Source of the DNA: JAUIAI01 sp041396685
GTDB taxonomy: Bacteria; Pseudomonadota; Gammaproteobacteria; Burkholderiales; Burkholderiaceae_E
Direction of reading: 5' to 3'
DNA length: 64,000 nucleotides
Assembly (NCBI GenBank): GCA_041396685.1
Contig: JAWKYD010000010.1
Coordinates: forward strand, 1-64,000
Made by a program: the position numbers and the translations under genes. Below the pieces are notes generated by a model, which was not told the DNA's origin, did no database searches, and saw only the letters and a list, made by a program, of their open reading frames with translations. How positions within the stretch are numbered: the stretch's first letter is position 1; each line of letters begins with the position of its first letter. Below are positions 1 to 8,080 of this stretch, one piece after another.

Positions 1-787
1 CGACCGTGACCCGGTTGCCGTCGAACCACTGGCCGCCGTAGGCGCGAAAGATCGACGGATAGATGTACATGTTCTGGCCCGCGCCACGGAAGCCGCGCAA
101 CGCGCAGCCCCACAGGCGTTGGTCGGGGTCGTGCACCTTGGCCGCGTTGGCCGCGTATTGCTCGAGCGTGTCGGCCGGGCCGATGCCCGCAGCGTCGTAG
201 ACGTCCTTGCGATAGATCTGGATCGTGGCCTCGCCGTCGTAGGGGATGCCGTAGGGCACGCCCTTGACCGAAGTGGCGCCACGGTGACCCGGCTGGATGT
301 CTTTGTACTGGAACCAGCCGTCGTCGGTGAGCTTGGCGTCACCGAGGTAGCGGTCGAGCGGGTCGATCCAGCCATTGGCGACGTACAGCTCGTAGTACAT
401 CGGGTCGGCCGCGTGCGAGGCGTAGGTGCCGGTCTTGCTGGACAGATCGAGCACGGCCTTCTGGCGGATCTGGCCGGGCGGAATCATCTCCAGGCGTGCC
501 TGCACGCCGGTGAGCGTCTCGAAATCCTCGAGCATCGCCTCGAGGTTCTTGAAGTAGCCGGCCGGAATCACGCCGACCGTGATCTTCTCGCCGGCGGCCA
601 TGCGCCAGTCGATCTTGGCGCCGCGCAGCGATTCGAGGTCCATGTGCTTGCCGGCCGCGTGAGCGCGCCCGATCAGCAGGCCGGGTGCGGCGATCGCCAC
701 GCCCGCGGCGGCGCCCGTTTTGAACAGGCGGCGGCGGGCCTCGCTGGGACGGCGGGGGGTGGGCGGCTTGGGTGGGATGGCAGACAT
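1..787 (-). CDS. ABC transporter solute-binding protein, family 1 (C-terminus beyond window)
   Basis: Periplasmic binding protein that would capture a solute, probably a sugar or polyol, for an ABC importer whose other genes lie beyond the left edge. Only the first 262 codons are present. The ATG at 787 is preceded by a strong AGGAGGAG site. The N-terminus has a twin-arginine-like stretch (ARRRLFKTG, residues 17-25), a hydrophobic run and AHA-A, so Tat export is likely. The body shows solute-binding family 1 features, including a VGVIPAGYF start to the mature domain and a YGIPYDGEATIQIYRKD stretch. The gene is divergent from a GntR regulator over a 135-base gap with two inverted repeats, so control by that regulator is likely. 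Substrate unknown. Confidence 0.85.
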   Translation of the reverse strand, partial: MSAIPPKPPTPRRPSEARRRLFKTGAAAGVAIAAPGLLIGRAHAAGKHMDLESLRGAKIDWRMAAGEKITVGVIPAGYFKNLEAMLEDFETLTGVQARLEMIPPGQIRQKAVLDLSSKTGTYASHAADPMYYELYVANGWIDPLDRYLGDAKLTDDGWFQYKDIQPGHRGATSVKGVPYGIPYDGEATIQIYRKDVYDAAGIGPADTLEQYAANAAKVHDPDQRLWGCALRGFRGAGQNMYIYPSIFRAYGGQWFDGNRVTV

Positions 788-844
788 CTGTCTCCTCCTG
801 GCGGCGTCAGCCGATCGGCGGGATCGATGAGCGCTCGGGGTGTT

Positions 845-888
845 GGTCGATCGACCGAGGACGTAAAGTACTAAAGATAGGACTTTAG
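845..888. promoter_or_regulatory. divergent control region with two inverted repeats, probable GntR operator
   Basis: The gap between the solute-binding gene and the GntR gene holds CTAAAG (871-876) and CTTTAG (883-888), exact reverse complements separated by six bases. A perfect 12-base palindrome, GGTCGATCGACC, lies at 845-856. Both sit where they could block transcription of either gene. The GntR gene has no clear Shine-Dalgarno site and a TACACT hexamer at 906-911 just before its ATG, so its leader may be very short. Binding by the neighbouring GntR protein is inference. Confidence 0.5.
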
Positions 889-922
889 AGCATGGCGAAC
901 CATACTACACTCGCGAACGCCG

Positions 923-1672
923 ATGCAAGCTCGCCACCGTCAATCTCAGCACCCCGCGCTGGGCAAGAGTCCGGTTCCGCTGTACCTGCAGCTGGCCGAC
1001 ATCTTCCGCCAGCGGATCGCCCGCGGCACCTGGGTGCGCGGTGAGCAGATGCCGACCATCGCGCAGCTGCAGACCGAGTTCGGTGTCTCGCGCATCACCG
1101 TGCGCCAGGCCATCAACCTGCTGAGTGCCGAGGGTCTGGTCAGCGCCCACCGTGGCCGCGGCACCTCGATCAACGATGTGCCGGCCGCGCAGAAGCAGCT
1201 GCGGGTGGACACCACCCTGGCCGACCTGGTCGCGATGTACCGCTTCGACAAGCCGGTGCTCACGAATATCGCGGAGTCCAACGCGAGCCCCGATCTGCGC
1301 GAGGCCGACGGCAAGGCCGCACCGAGCTACTTCCACATGCGGCGCGTGCATGCCCGCGATGGTGTGCGCTATTGCGCGAATTCGTTGTACATCGACGAAC
1401 GCATCTTCCTGTTGGCGCCCGAGGCGTTTCGCAGCGAGGTGGTGATTCCGCTGATCGTGTCGCTGCCGGGTGTGGTCATCGGCCGAGCCCGCCAGACCAT
1501 GCACATCGGCAAGGCCGATGTCGAGGTCGCCCATCTGCTGGGGGTGGCGCCCGGCGAGCCGATCGCCGAGGTGCGGCGCATCTTCTGGGCACCCGACGGC
1601 ACGGTGATCTATCTGGCCGACGTGAGCTATCGCGGCGACTATATCCACCTCGACATGGATTTGCGGCCTTGA
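923..1672 (+). CDS. GntR family (HutC/UTRA type) transcriptional regulator
   Basis: DNA-binding repressor, 249 residues. Residues about 18-80 form the winged helix-turn-helix; PLYLQLADIFRQRI and GVSRITVRQAINLLSAEGLV are typical of GntR. Residues about 90-245 form a UTRA-type ligand domain, with YIDERIFLLAPEAF and a LADVSYRGDYIHLDMD end. HutC-subfamily proteins sense small metabolites, often sugars or amino acids. The gene is divergent from the solute-binding protein and probably controls that transport operon and itself through the repeats in the gap. The start at 923 gives the full HTH; no good ribosome site precedes it. Confidence 0.9.
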   Translation: MQARHRQSQHPALGKSPVPLYLQLADIFRQRIARGTWVRGEQMPTIAQLQTEFGVSRITVRQAINLLSAEGLVSAHRGRGTSINDVPAAQKQLRVDTTLADLVAMYRFDKPVLTNIAESNASPDLREADGKAAPSYFHMRRVHARDGVRYCANSLYIDERIFLLAPEAFRSEVVIPLIVSLPGVVIGRARQTMHIGKADVEVAHLLGVAPGEPIAEVRRIFWAPDGTVIYLADVSYRGDYIHLDMDLRP

Positions 1673-1792
1673 TGCGTCGTCGCCGAGGTGGGCAGCGCCG
1701 GCCGCGGTGTAGACGCCGGTGCACCGAGCGCGTCGTCCCGCCTCGCGTTCGCGGAACCTCGCCATCTCGCTGGTAAGTTGGAAGACACCTGC

Positions 1793-2410
1793 ATGATCTC
1801 CACCGAATTCCTGCTGACCTCCCTCGTCGTGGTGCTCGTTCCGGGCACCGGAGTGCTGTTCACGGTGTCGACGGGCCTGTTGCAGGGGCGGCGTGCCAGC
1901 GTCTTCGCGGCTCTGGGTTGCACCGCCGGCATCGTGCCGCATCTGCTTGCGACCGTACTCGGCATGGCCGCGCTGATGCACGCGAGCGCGCTGGCGTTCC
2001 AGGCCTTGAAGTTCGCCGGCGTGGCCTACCTGCTCTACCTTGCCGTGGCGACCTGGCGCGATGCGAGCAGCCTGTCGCTGGCGGGTTCCGCTCTCGAGCC
2101 GGTGTCGGCACGGACGCTCGTCGTGAAGGCCTTCCTGATCAACATCCTGAACCCGAAGCTGACGATCTTCTTCCTGGCGTTCCTGCCGCAGTTCATCGAT
2201 CCGGCGCTCGCCCGCCCGATCATGCCGATGCTCACGCTGAGCGCGGTGTTCATGGCCATGACCTTCGTCGTGTTCTGCGTCTATGGTCAGCTGGCCGGCG
2301 CTTTCCGTCATCACGTCATCGACTCGCCACGCGTGCAGCGGGCGCTGCGCTGGGGCGTCGGCGCGGCATTCGCCGGCCTCGGCGCCCGGTTGGCGGTGGC
2401 CGAGAGTTGA
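1793..2410 (+). CDS. LysE/RhtB family amino acid exporter
   Basis: Inner-membrane exporter of about 205 residues, the usual family length. The start MISTEFLLTSLVVVLVPGTG is the typical LysE opening, with the conserved VPGTGVLF motif in the first membrane segment. A second conserved stretch, KAFLINILNPKLTIFFLAFLPQF, lies near residue 120. Five to six hydrophobic segments can be counted. I chose the ATG at 1793 because it gives the canonical first helix; the frame stays open upstream but that sequence is not membrane-like. Relatives export lysine, threonine, homoserine or other amino acids; the substrate here cannot be read. It follows the GntR gene by 120 bases and may be independent of it. 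Confidence 0.88.
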   Translation: MISTEFLLTSLVVVLVPGTGVLFTVSTGLLQGRRASVFAALGCTAGIVPHLLATVLGMAALMHASALAFQALKFAGVAYLLYLAVATWRDASSLSLAGSALEPVSARTLVVKAFLINILNPKLTIFFLAFLPQFIDPALARPIMPMLTLSAVFMAMTFVVFCVYGQLAGAFRHHVIDSPRVQRALRWGVGAAFAGLGARLAVAES

Positions 2411-2490
2411 CGCGCGCACAGCCTCGGCGAGTCCATTCCCAGGCCGGGACGCCCATCGGCCGTGCAATCCCCTGAGTTCGGAGAGACCCG

Positions 2491-3027
2491 ATGGCGCGCA
2501 ATATCGAGATCAAGGCAACGGTCGCGGATCTGGTTTCACTCGAGGCACGGGTGCGCGCGGTCGCGACCGACGGCCCCGTCGCGCTCGCGCAGGACGACAC
2601 CTTCTTTCGATGCGGCGATGGCCGCCTGAAGCTGCGCGTGATCGCCGACCGGTCCGCGGAGCTGATCTTCTATCGCCGTGCCGATCAGAGCGGCCCCAAG
2701 ATGTCGTTCTACCTGCGTTCACCCACCGCCGACCCCGACGGCCTGCGTCAGGCGCTCACGCTCGCCTACGGCCAGGACGGCCGGGTTATCAAGCAGCGAA
2801 CGCTCTACCGGGTCGGGCGCACGCGGGTTCATCTCGACCGGGTGCAGGGATTGGGCGACTTCATGGAGTTGGAAGTCGTGCTGCAGGACGATGACGATGC
2901 CGATGAGGGGGTGGCCGAGGCGCGCGCACTGATGACGCGTCTCGGCATCGACGATGCATCGCTGATCGAAGACGCGTATATCGACCGGTTGCGTGATCCG
3001 GGGCTCGCCGATCGACGCGCCGGCTAG
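2491..3027 (+). CDS. CYTH domain protein (class IV adenylate cyclase / triphosphatase-like)
   Basis: Soluble protein of 178 residues forming one CYTH tunnel domain. These bind triphosphates and act as class IV adenylate cyclases, thiamine triphosphatases or inorganic triphosphatases. It opens with ARNIEIKATV, the CYTH start motif in which the first acidic residue of ExExK is Asn. It then shows paired basic residues (GRLKLRVIA, LIFYRRAD), RVGRTRVHLDRVQGLGDFMELEVVL, and SLIEDAYIDRL at the end, with acidic and basic side chains in the expected strand pattern. GGAGAG precedes the ATG by several bases. The exact reaction cannot be decided from sequence; adenylate cyclase is only one option. Confidence 0.85.
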   Translation: MARNIEIKATVADLVSLEARVRAVATDGPVALAQDDTFFRCGDGRLKLRVIADRSAELIFYRRADQSGPKMSFYLRSPTADPDGLRQALTLAYGQDGRVIKQRTLYRVGRTRVHLDRVQGLGDFMELEVVLQDDDDADEGVAEARALMTRLGIDDASLIEDAYIDRLRDPGLADRRAG

Positions 3028-3088
3028 CGTGCAACGACCACTCAACCGGCCGCGCCAAGCCCGCCGGCCGCCCTCGGCGAAGCAAGGA

Positions 3089-4015
3089 TCATAGGGTTGG
3101 GGCCAACGGTCGATCCGGCCGGCTCGGTGGTTCGGACATGCCCGCGGCCGCCCGCAGCGCCTCGGTGGTCTCGCCGGCGCCGTCCGGCCGCCAGCCCGGT
3201 GGCGCGAACAGATAGCCGACGACTTCGCGCAGCGAACGTGCCGAGGCGACATCCCGGAACAGGGCCAGCCACTGCGTGAATTCGATGCGTAGCGGGTTGT
3301 AGCTGCGGATTGGTTTCACCCAGCCGTAGACGCAGGGTTCCTCGTCCGCCTCGGCGACATAGGTGCCGAACAGCCGGTCGAAGATGATCAGCACGCCGCC
3401 GTAGTTGGCATCGAGGTAGCGCAGATTCGAGGCGTGGTGGACCCGGTGCGCGGACGGTGTGTTCAAAGCGTATTCGAGCCAGCCCAGCTTCGGAATCCAG
3501 GTCGCGTGGATCCAGAACTGGTAGAGCAGATTGGCGGCCAAGGTTGCCACGACGACGCCCGGATCGAAGCCCAGCCACACCAGCGGCGTGAAGAACAGCA
3601 GCGTGCCGGTGAACTTGCCGGTCCAGCCGAGCCGGTAGGCGGCCGCCAGGTTCAGCTCGTTGGGTGAATGGTGTACCGCATGCGTGGCCCAGAACCAGCG
3701 GATGCGATGGGCCGCCCGGTGATACCAGTAGTAGCAGAACTCCTGGCCGAAGAACAACAGCACGAATGCCCAGAACGAATCGAGCGGGACCGTGGCAACG
3801 CGGTGCTCCCAGACCCAGCCGAAGATCGCGCCCATGATCGGGAGCGGCACCAGCCGCATGGCGTTGCGCACCAGCGCATCGAACAGGCTGACGCCCGCGG
3901 AGCGCCAGTCGTAGGCGGCGACGCCCGAGCGCTTTGCAATCACGATGGCTTCGATCAGCGAGGCCAGCACGACCAAGGGAAACGCGAGAGCGAGGATCTT
4001 GATGCCGAGATTCAT
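3089..4015 (-). CDS. sterol desaturase / fatty acid hydroxylase family membrane enzyme
   Basis: Integral membrane di-iron enzyme, 308 residues, of the fatty acid hydroxylase superfamily, which hydroxylates or desaturates lipids. The His clusters are intact: H99xxxH103 (WYHRAAH), H112xxHH116 (THAVHH) and H190xxHH194 (HRVHH). Several hydrophobic segments precede and separate them. I chose the ATG at 4015 (MNLGIKILALAF) because GAGG precedes it and because the longer frame would run through the operator palindrome at 4048-4066. The divergent TetR gene probably represses it. Bacterial homologues act on diverse lipids, so substrate and product are unknown. Confidence 0.87.
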   Translation of the reverse strand: MNLGIKILALAFPLVVLASLIEAIVIAKRSGVAAYDWRSAGVSLFDALVRNAMRLVPLPIMGAIFGWVWEHRVATVPLDSFWAFVLLFFGQEFCYYWYHRAAHRIRWFWATHAVHHSPNELNLAAAYRLGWTGKFTGTLLFFTPLVWLGFDPGVVVATLAANLLYQFWIHATWIPKLGWLEYALNTPSAHRVHHASNLRYLDANYGGVLIIFDRLFGTYVAEADEEPCVYGWVKPIRSYNPLRIEFTQWLALFRDVASARSLREVVGYLFAPPGWRPDGAGETTEALRAAAGMSEPPSRPDRPLAPTL

Positions 4016-4047
4016 GTTTGCCTCTGTTGCGAGCGGATCGGCGTAGT

Positions 4048-4066
4048 ATATGAGCATTGCTCATAT
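4048..4066. promoter_or_regulatory. perfect 19-base palindrome, probable TetR operator
   Basis: ATATGAGCA (4048-4056), a central T, then TGCTCATAT (4058-4066) form a perfect inverted repeat. It lies in the 92-base gap between the sterol-desaturase gene and the TetR gene, 42 bases before the TetR ATG. Size, symmetry and AT-rich setting fit a TetR-dimer operator controlling both divergent genes. Sequence shows the palindrome; binding is inferred. Confidence 0.7.
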
Positions 4067-4107
4067 TTTTTGACTCGCGTTTTCGACCGATCGCCGGAGG
4101 CGGAAAA

Positions 4108-4737
4108 ATGACGGAAAAACAAGTCTCTGCACGTCGCAGGCCGCGCCAGGCGCGGGCCCGTGAAACGGTCTCGCTCATGTTCGAAGCGGCGATCCGCATC
4201 CTGGACGCCGAGGGACTGGAGGCCTTGACCACGAACCGCATCGCGGCCACCGCCGGTGTCAGCATCGGTACGCTGTATCAGTACTTCCCCAATCGCGAGG
4301 CGCTGCTCGAGGCGCTGACCCGGCGCGAAATCGCCGCGGTGTTCGACGCGCTCGCGCGGCTGCGCGACGAGGGCAGGGCGGAAGCGGCCACGCAGGAAGC
4401 CCGCTTGCGTGCGTTCGTGCGCGCGATACTCGGCGCGCTCGACGGCCGTCTGCATGCGCGCCGGGCGTTGATGGTGGCGATCGTCCGTTCGGGCCGCTTC
4501 GAGGCCTTGCTCGCCGAGACCGATGCGCTCACGGTTGCGCTGCTCGCCGACAGCGGCGCCGCCACGCCGGCCGATGCGCTGGACGGCTTCGTGCTCAGTC
4601 GCGCGGTGGGAGGCGCGATTCGCGGCGCACTCCTGCGCGACGCCTCGATGCTGCGCAGCCCGGCCTTCGAGGATGCGCTGGTCCGATTGATCGCCGGCTA
4701 CCTCGGTGCGGGGTCCGCGGGATCGATGTCAAGATAG
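4108..4737 (+). CDS. TetR family transcriptional regulator
   Basis: Repressor of 209 residues. The N-terminal arm is basic (RRRPRQARARETV), and the helix-turn-helix spans roughly residues 15-60, with ALTTNRIAATAGVSIGTLYQYFPNREALLEAL as a near-perfect TetR signature. The remaining helical part would bind a ligand, probably a lipid-like molecule given the neighbour. I place the start at the ATG at 4108, about 5 bases after a GGAGG; the longer open frame would begin inside the palindrome. It is divergent from the sterol-desaturase gene and likely represses it and itself. Confidence 0.92.
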   Translation: MTEKQVSARRRPRQARARETVSLMFEAAIRILDAEGLEALTTNRIAATAGVSIGTLYQYFPNREALLEALTRREIAAVFDALARLRDEGRAEAATQEARLRAFVRAILGALDGRLHARRALMVAIVRSGRFEALLAETDALTVALLADSGAATPADALDGFVLSRAVGGAIRGALLRDASMLRSPAFEDALVRLIAGYLGAGSAGSMSR

Positions 4738-4810
4738 CGTCGAGGGAACGTTCGGCAGAGGGGATCGCTCTCGTGCGCGCCCTTGGGCTCAATCAATCCG
4801 GAGACTACCG

Positions 4811-5242
4811 ATGTCCCAGAAGATTCTCGTCATTCACGGCGCCGGCATGAACATGCGCGGCAAGGCACAGGTCGAGGTGTTCGGCCCGCTGACCCTGGCC
4901 GACTACGATGAATTCATACGCACCAGCGCCGACGCGCTCGGTGCCCAGGTCGACATCTTCCACTCGAACATCGAGGGCGAGATCATCAATCGGCTCTACG
5001 AGGCGCACGAGCAGGGCTACGTGGGCGCGATCTTCAATCCGGCCGGGTTCATGAACGGCTATCCGGCGCTGTGCGCGGCCATCGGCCAGGTGTCGTTCCC
5101 GGTGTGGGAACTGCATCTGTCGAACCCGGCCCGTCGCGGCCGCCTGTCGGAGGTGGCCAGTGTCGCTCAGGGCGTGATAACGGGCTTTGGCATCCACGGT
5201 TACGAGCTGGCGCTGCGCGGCATCCTCGCGAGCCAGCGTTAG
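4811..5242 (+). CDS. AroQ-like protein (type II dehydroquinase fold) lacking key catalytic residues
   Basis: Protein of 143 residues aligning over its whole length with type II 3-dehydroquinate dehydratase, usually 140-150 residues. Shared landmarks are an ILVIHG start, FNPAGF near residue 76, WELHLSNP near 99-105 and the GVITGFGIHGYELAL end. The catalytic tyrosine of the REPxxYG loop is replaced by Phe24, the loop arginine by Ala/Gln at 19-20, and the active-site histidine of the NAGxxTHTS loop by Asn82; Asn76, His102 and Ser104 remain. With these changes ordinary dehydroquinase activity is doubtful. It follows the TetR gene on the same strand. It may act on another substrate or be non-enzymatic. 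Confidence 0.75.
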   Translation: MSQKILVIHGAGMNMRGKAQVEVFGPLTLADYDEFIRTSADALGAQVDIFHSNIEGEIINRLYEAHEQGYVGAIFNPAGFMNGYPALCAAIGQVSFPVWELHLSNPARRGRLSEVASVAQGVITGFGIHGYELALRGILASQR

Positions 5243-5315
5243 CAGGCTGTTTGGCGCGCCCAGCGTCCCGGCCTTCGCAGCCACCGCGTCATGAGGCTGA
5301 CGGAAATAGACAGGC

Positions 5316-6680
5316 TCAACGCGGTTCGGACCGCGCCCCCAGGGACAGATCCGACTGCAGGCGCTGAAACTCCGGGTGATCGAGCACGAGCGCGCGCCCG
5401 GCGGCGGTCAGCCGGTCGACCTGCTCCTTGCTCAGCGAAAAACTCGTCGGCGTGAGATTGAGCAGCCGCAAAAGAGGTCGGTCCTTGACCGCCTGCAGGC
5501 TGACGTCGATATAGAACGACTCGACCGTCGTCGTCGGCGTGGACAACTCCCGCGCCCATTGGCTGAGGCTGCGCCTCATCAGATTGACCGTGGCGGCGTT
5601 GTAGCGGTGGATCTGCACGTCGGACACGGCATTCGCTGCTTCTTCGAGCGAAGGCTGGCGATTGCTGCGATCCATCGCGGGCTCGGGCACCGTCGCCGCA
5701 TTGACCGTCATCAGGACCAGGCGGCGCGGCACGCTGGCGCCGATTCTGTGCAGCAGGGCGCGTGCGCCACCGCCGAGGGCGACGAGATCGTAGATGGCGC
5801 GAAGCCCGAGGTTGTCGGTGATACCGCCATCGACCAGATGCGCGAACTGGCGGGTCTCCTTGTCCAGGTAGCTCTCGAGGCCCTGGATCGCCATGCCGAG
5901 TTCCACGTCCAGGGTGGCGCCCTGTTTGAGTTGTTCGAGCCAGTCGGGCACCTTCGCGTGGCAGCCGTCGTGATTGCGCAGCACCACGGGGTTGAACAGG
6001 ATGGGCACGGCCGATGACGCGGCTACCGCCCTGGACAGCGGGTAGGTCGACAGGTCGGAGCAAAGCAGGTCGAAGTATTCCTGCAGGAAGGTCAGCCGCG
6101 CACCGTAGGCCAGGTCGGACGTGTTGATCATGATCAGGGGGCCGGCGCGGGCCTGCAGATCGGCGAAGGTGGCGCCGCGAAAGATCACGTCTTCGTAGTG
6201 CTGGACCGCCAGCTCGGTGCGTCCGGTGGTCGTGAACCAGCGAAACGGATTGAGCACCGCGCGAATCAGCGAGCGCTGAATGTCACGTCTCAGAAAGGCT
6301 TCCTCGAAATCCTCGAAGATGCGATCGCCGTGCAGGCCGTAGTAGGCGGCGGTGAAACTGCCGCCCGACACCGAACTGATCATATCGATCATGTCGATCA
6401 TGCGGCCCTGTACCCTCGGCGTGTTGACGATCGCGGTGTCGCGCAGTGCCTGCAGGACACCATACGACAAGGCGGCCGCGCGCGTGCCGCCGCCCGAGAA
6501 CGCGACCAGGAAGATGGTGTCGTCGGCCTTGTGCCGGTGTGCGAAGCTCTGCACCGAATAGCCGCTTGCAGCGCGCGGCGCGGCGATGGGCTCGTTGCGA
6601 ACGACGCCATACGACGTACAGGCCGCCTGCAACGCGATCGCGGCACCCAAGAGGGCAAGCTTGACCCGGGCCATCATCAT
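5316..6680 (-). CDS. patatin-like phospholipase lipoprotein
   Basis: Predicted membrane-anchored serine lipase of 454 residues. An N-terminal hydrophobic stretch ends at Cys21 (ALQAAC), a somewhat unusual lipobox with Gln at -3. The patatin domain is clear: the glycine-rich oxyanion loop SGGGTR at 62-67, nucleophile Ser105 in SVSGG, and the catalytic aspartate Asp284 in VDGGITDN. This Ser-Asp dyad hydrolyses acyl esters of phospholipids or related lipids, here probably at the cell envelope. The gene stands alone, convergent with the AroQ-like gene and divergent from the MDR oxidoreductase. Several Met codons cluster at the start, so translation may begin at the third. Confidence 0.87.
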   Translation of the reverse strand: MMMARVKLALLGAAIALQAACTSYGVVRNEPIAAPRAASGYSVQSFAHRHKADDTIFLVAFSGGGTRAAALSYGVLQALRDTAIVNTPRVQGRMIDMIDMISSVSGGSFTAAYYGLHGDRIFEDFEEAFLRRDIQRSLIRAVLNPFRWFTTTGRTELAVQHYEDVIFRGATFADLQARAGPLIMINTSDLAYGARLTFLQEYFDLLCSDLSTYPLSRAVAASSAVPILFNPVVLRNHDGCHAKVPDWLEQLKQGATLDVELGMAIQGLESYLDKETRQFAHLVDGGITDNLGLRAIYDLVALGGGARALLHRIGASVPRRLVLMTVNAATVPEPAMDRSNRQPSLEEAANAVSDVQIHRYNAATVNLMRRSLSQWARELSTPTTTVESFYIDVSLQAVKDRPLLRLLNLTPTSFSLSKEQVDRLTAAGRALVLDHPEFQRLQSDLSLGARSEPR

Positions 6681-6853
6681 GGGCGATCAGTTTATCGAAC
6701 CCCTCGGGTGACGCCAGTCCGGCTACGCGGGCGGCACCGGAACACATGCGGCATCGTCGGACCCGATCATCGGACGGCGTACGATTCCGCAGCGCGGGCC
6801 TGTCGCGCGGGGCGGCCGGCCCGCGAGCCCATCAATCAACAGGAGACCCGAAC

Positions 6854-7888
6854 ATGAGCGCATCACTTCCGGCCAGCTATCGGCGCGTCGTCCTCGCCAG
6901 TCGTCCGCCGGGCGAACCCGAGGAAGGCAACTTCCGGCTCGAGACCGTCGCCATGCCCGAGCCTGGCACCGACCAGGTGCTCGTGCGGGGCATCTATCTG
7001 TCGCTGGACCCCTACATGCGCGGGCGCATGCGCGAGCAGGCCTCGTACGTGGCGCCGGTGGCGATCGACGAGGTCATGGGCGGCGGGGTGGTCGGCGAGG
7101 TGGTGAGCTCGAAGCACGGCGATTTCCGTGTCGGTGACATCGTCGAGGGGCGGCTTGGCTGGCAGGAATACGCGATCGCGGGCGGCCACACCCTGCGCAA
7201 GATCGATCCGGCGCTGGCGCCGATCTCCACGGCCAACGGCATCCTGGGCATGCCGGGCATGACAGCCTGGTTCGGCCTGTACGAGATCGGCCAACCCAGA
7301 CCCGGCGAGACCGTCGTCGTATCCGCGGCCTCCGGGGCGGTCGGCCAGGTGGTCGGGCAACTGGCCAGGCTGTCGGGCTGTCGCGTGGTGGGTATCGCCG
7401 GTGGAGCCCGGAAGTGCGCCTACGTGCGCGACGAACTGCGCTTCGACGCCTGTGTCGACTACAAAAGCGGGGCCGATCTCGGTGCTGCGCTGGCCGCGGC
7501 CTGTCCCGACGGCGTCGACGTCTATTTCGACAATGTCGGCGGTCCGGTGTCCGATGCGGTGATGCCGCTGCTGAACTTCTGGGCCCGCATCCCGCTGTGC
7601 GGCCAGATCTCGGGCTACAACGCGGCGTCGGTCGAGACCGGCCCGCGCCTGCAGATGATCATGGTCGGGCGGCGGGTAACGCAGCGCGGCTTCATCGTGA
7701 GCGATTTCGCGCCACGCTTCGAGCCGGCACGCCGTCGCATGGGCGATCTGTTTCGTGCCGGCAAGCTGCGTTTCCGCGAGGACATCGTCGAGGGTCTCGA
7801 AAACGCGCCGCGCGCGTTCATCGGCCTGCTGAGGGGCGAGAACTTCGGCAAGCTGCAGGTGCGCATGGGCGCGGATCCTACGCTCTAG
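6854..7888 (+). CDS. NADP-dependent oxidoreductase, MDR family (CurA / prostaglandin-reductase type)
   Basis: Cytosolic zinc-independent medium-chain dehydrogenase/reductase of 344 residues. Relatives reduce the double bond of alpha,beta-unsaturated ketones and aldehydes with NADPH (CurA, leukotriene B4 dehydrogenase). Evidence: SLDPYMRGRM near residue 56, the GVVGEVV cap of the N-terminal domain, the nucleotide-binding stretch VVVSAASGAVGQVVGQLAR near 155, YFDNVGG near 223, and a C-terminus rich in GLENAPRAFIGLLRGENFGKLQVR. The start follows AGGAGACCC. It looks monocistronic and probably detoxifies electrophiles. It precedes hmgA but is separated from it by a 192-base regulatory gap. Confidence 0.9.
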   Translation: MSASLPASYRRVVLASRPPGEPEEGNFRLETVAMPEPGTDQVLVRGIYLSLDPYMRGRMREQASYVAPVAIDEVMGGGVVGEVVSSKHGDFRVGDIVEGRLGWQEYAIAGGHTLRKIDPALAPISTANGILGMPGMTAWFGLYEIGQPRPGETVVVSAASGAVGQVVGQLARLSGCRVVGIAGGARKCAYVRDELRFDACVDYKSGADLGAALAAACPDGVDVYFDNVGGPVSDAVMPLLNFWARIPLCGQISGYNAASVETGPRLQMIMVGRRVTQRGFIVSDFAPRFEPARRRMGDLFRAGKLRFREDIVEGLENAPRAFIGLLRGENFGKLQVRMGADPTL

Positions 7889-7962
7889 CGTCGTGTCCCA
7901 CTTGCGAAGCAGCACCCTTGGCCGGGTGTCTCGTGGAGTCGTGTTCACAGCCGTGCGGCCTC

Positions 7963-8036
7963 TACAATGGCGCCGACGAGGCGTGCGGCTTGGTTCGAGC
8001 TGGTCGTTCATGAACTCTGACCGGGGTCTGAACGAC
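7963..8036 (+). promoter_or_regulatory. hmgA promoter and leader inverted repeat
   Basis: The gap before hmgA contains TACAAT (7963-7968), a good -10 hexamer with only a weak -35. Downstream lie GTCGTTCA (8003-8010) and TGAACGAC (8029-8036), exact reverse complements, with a nested GACC/GGTC pair at 8019-8028. These could form a leader hairpin or an operator for a regulator of aromatic amino acid catabolism. No regulator gene sits next to it, so control would be in trans. Confidence 0.4.
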
Positions 8037-8080
8037 GCCTCGTGTGACGCGCGCCCGGTCAGAGCGCCAGGAGCAAACAG

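Noticed and set aside
905..2467. 520-codon minus-strand frame opposite the GntR and LysE genes
   Set aside because: Both opposite genes have clear family signatures and ribosome or start features.
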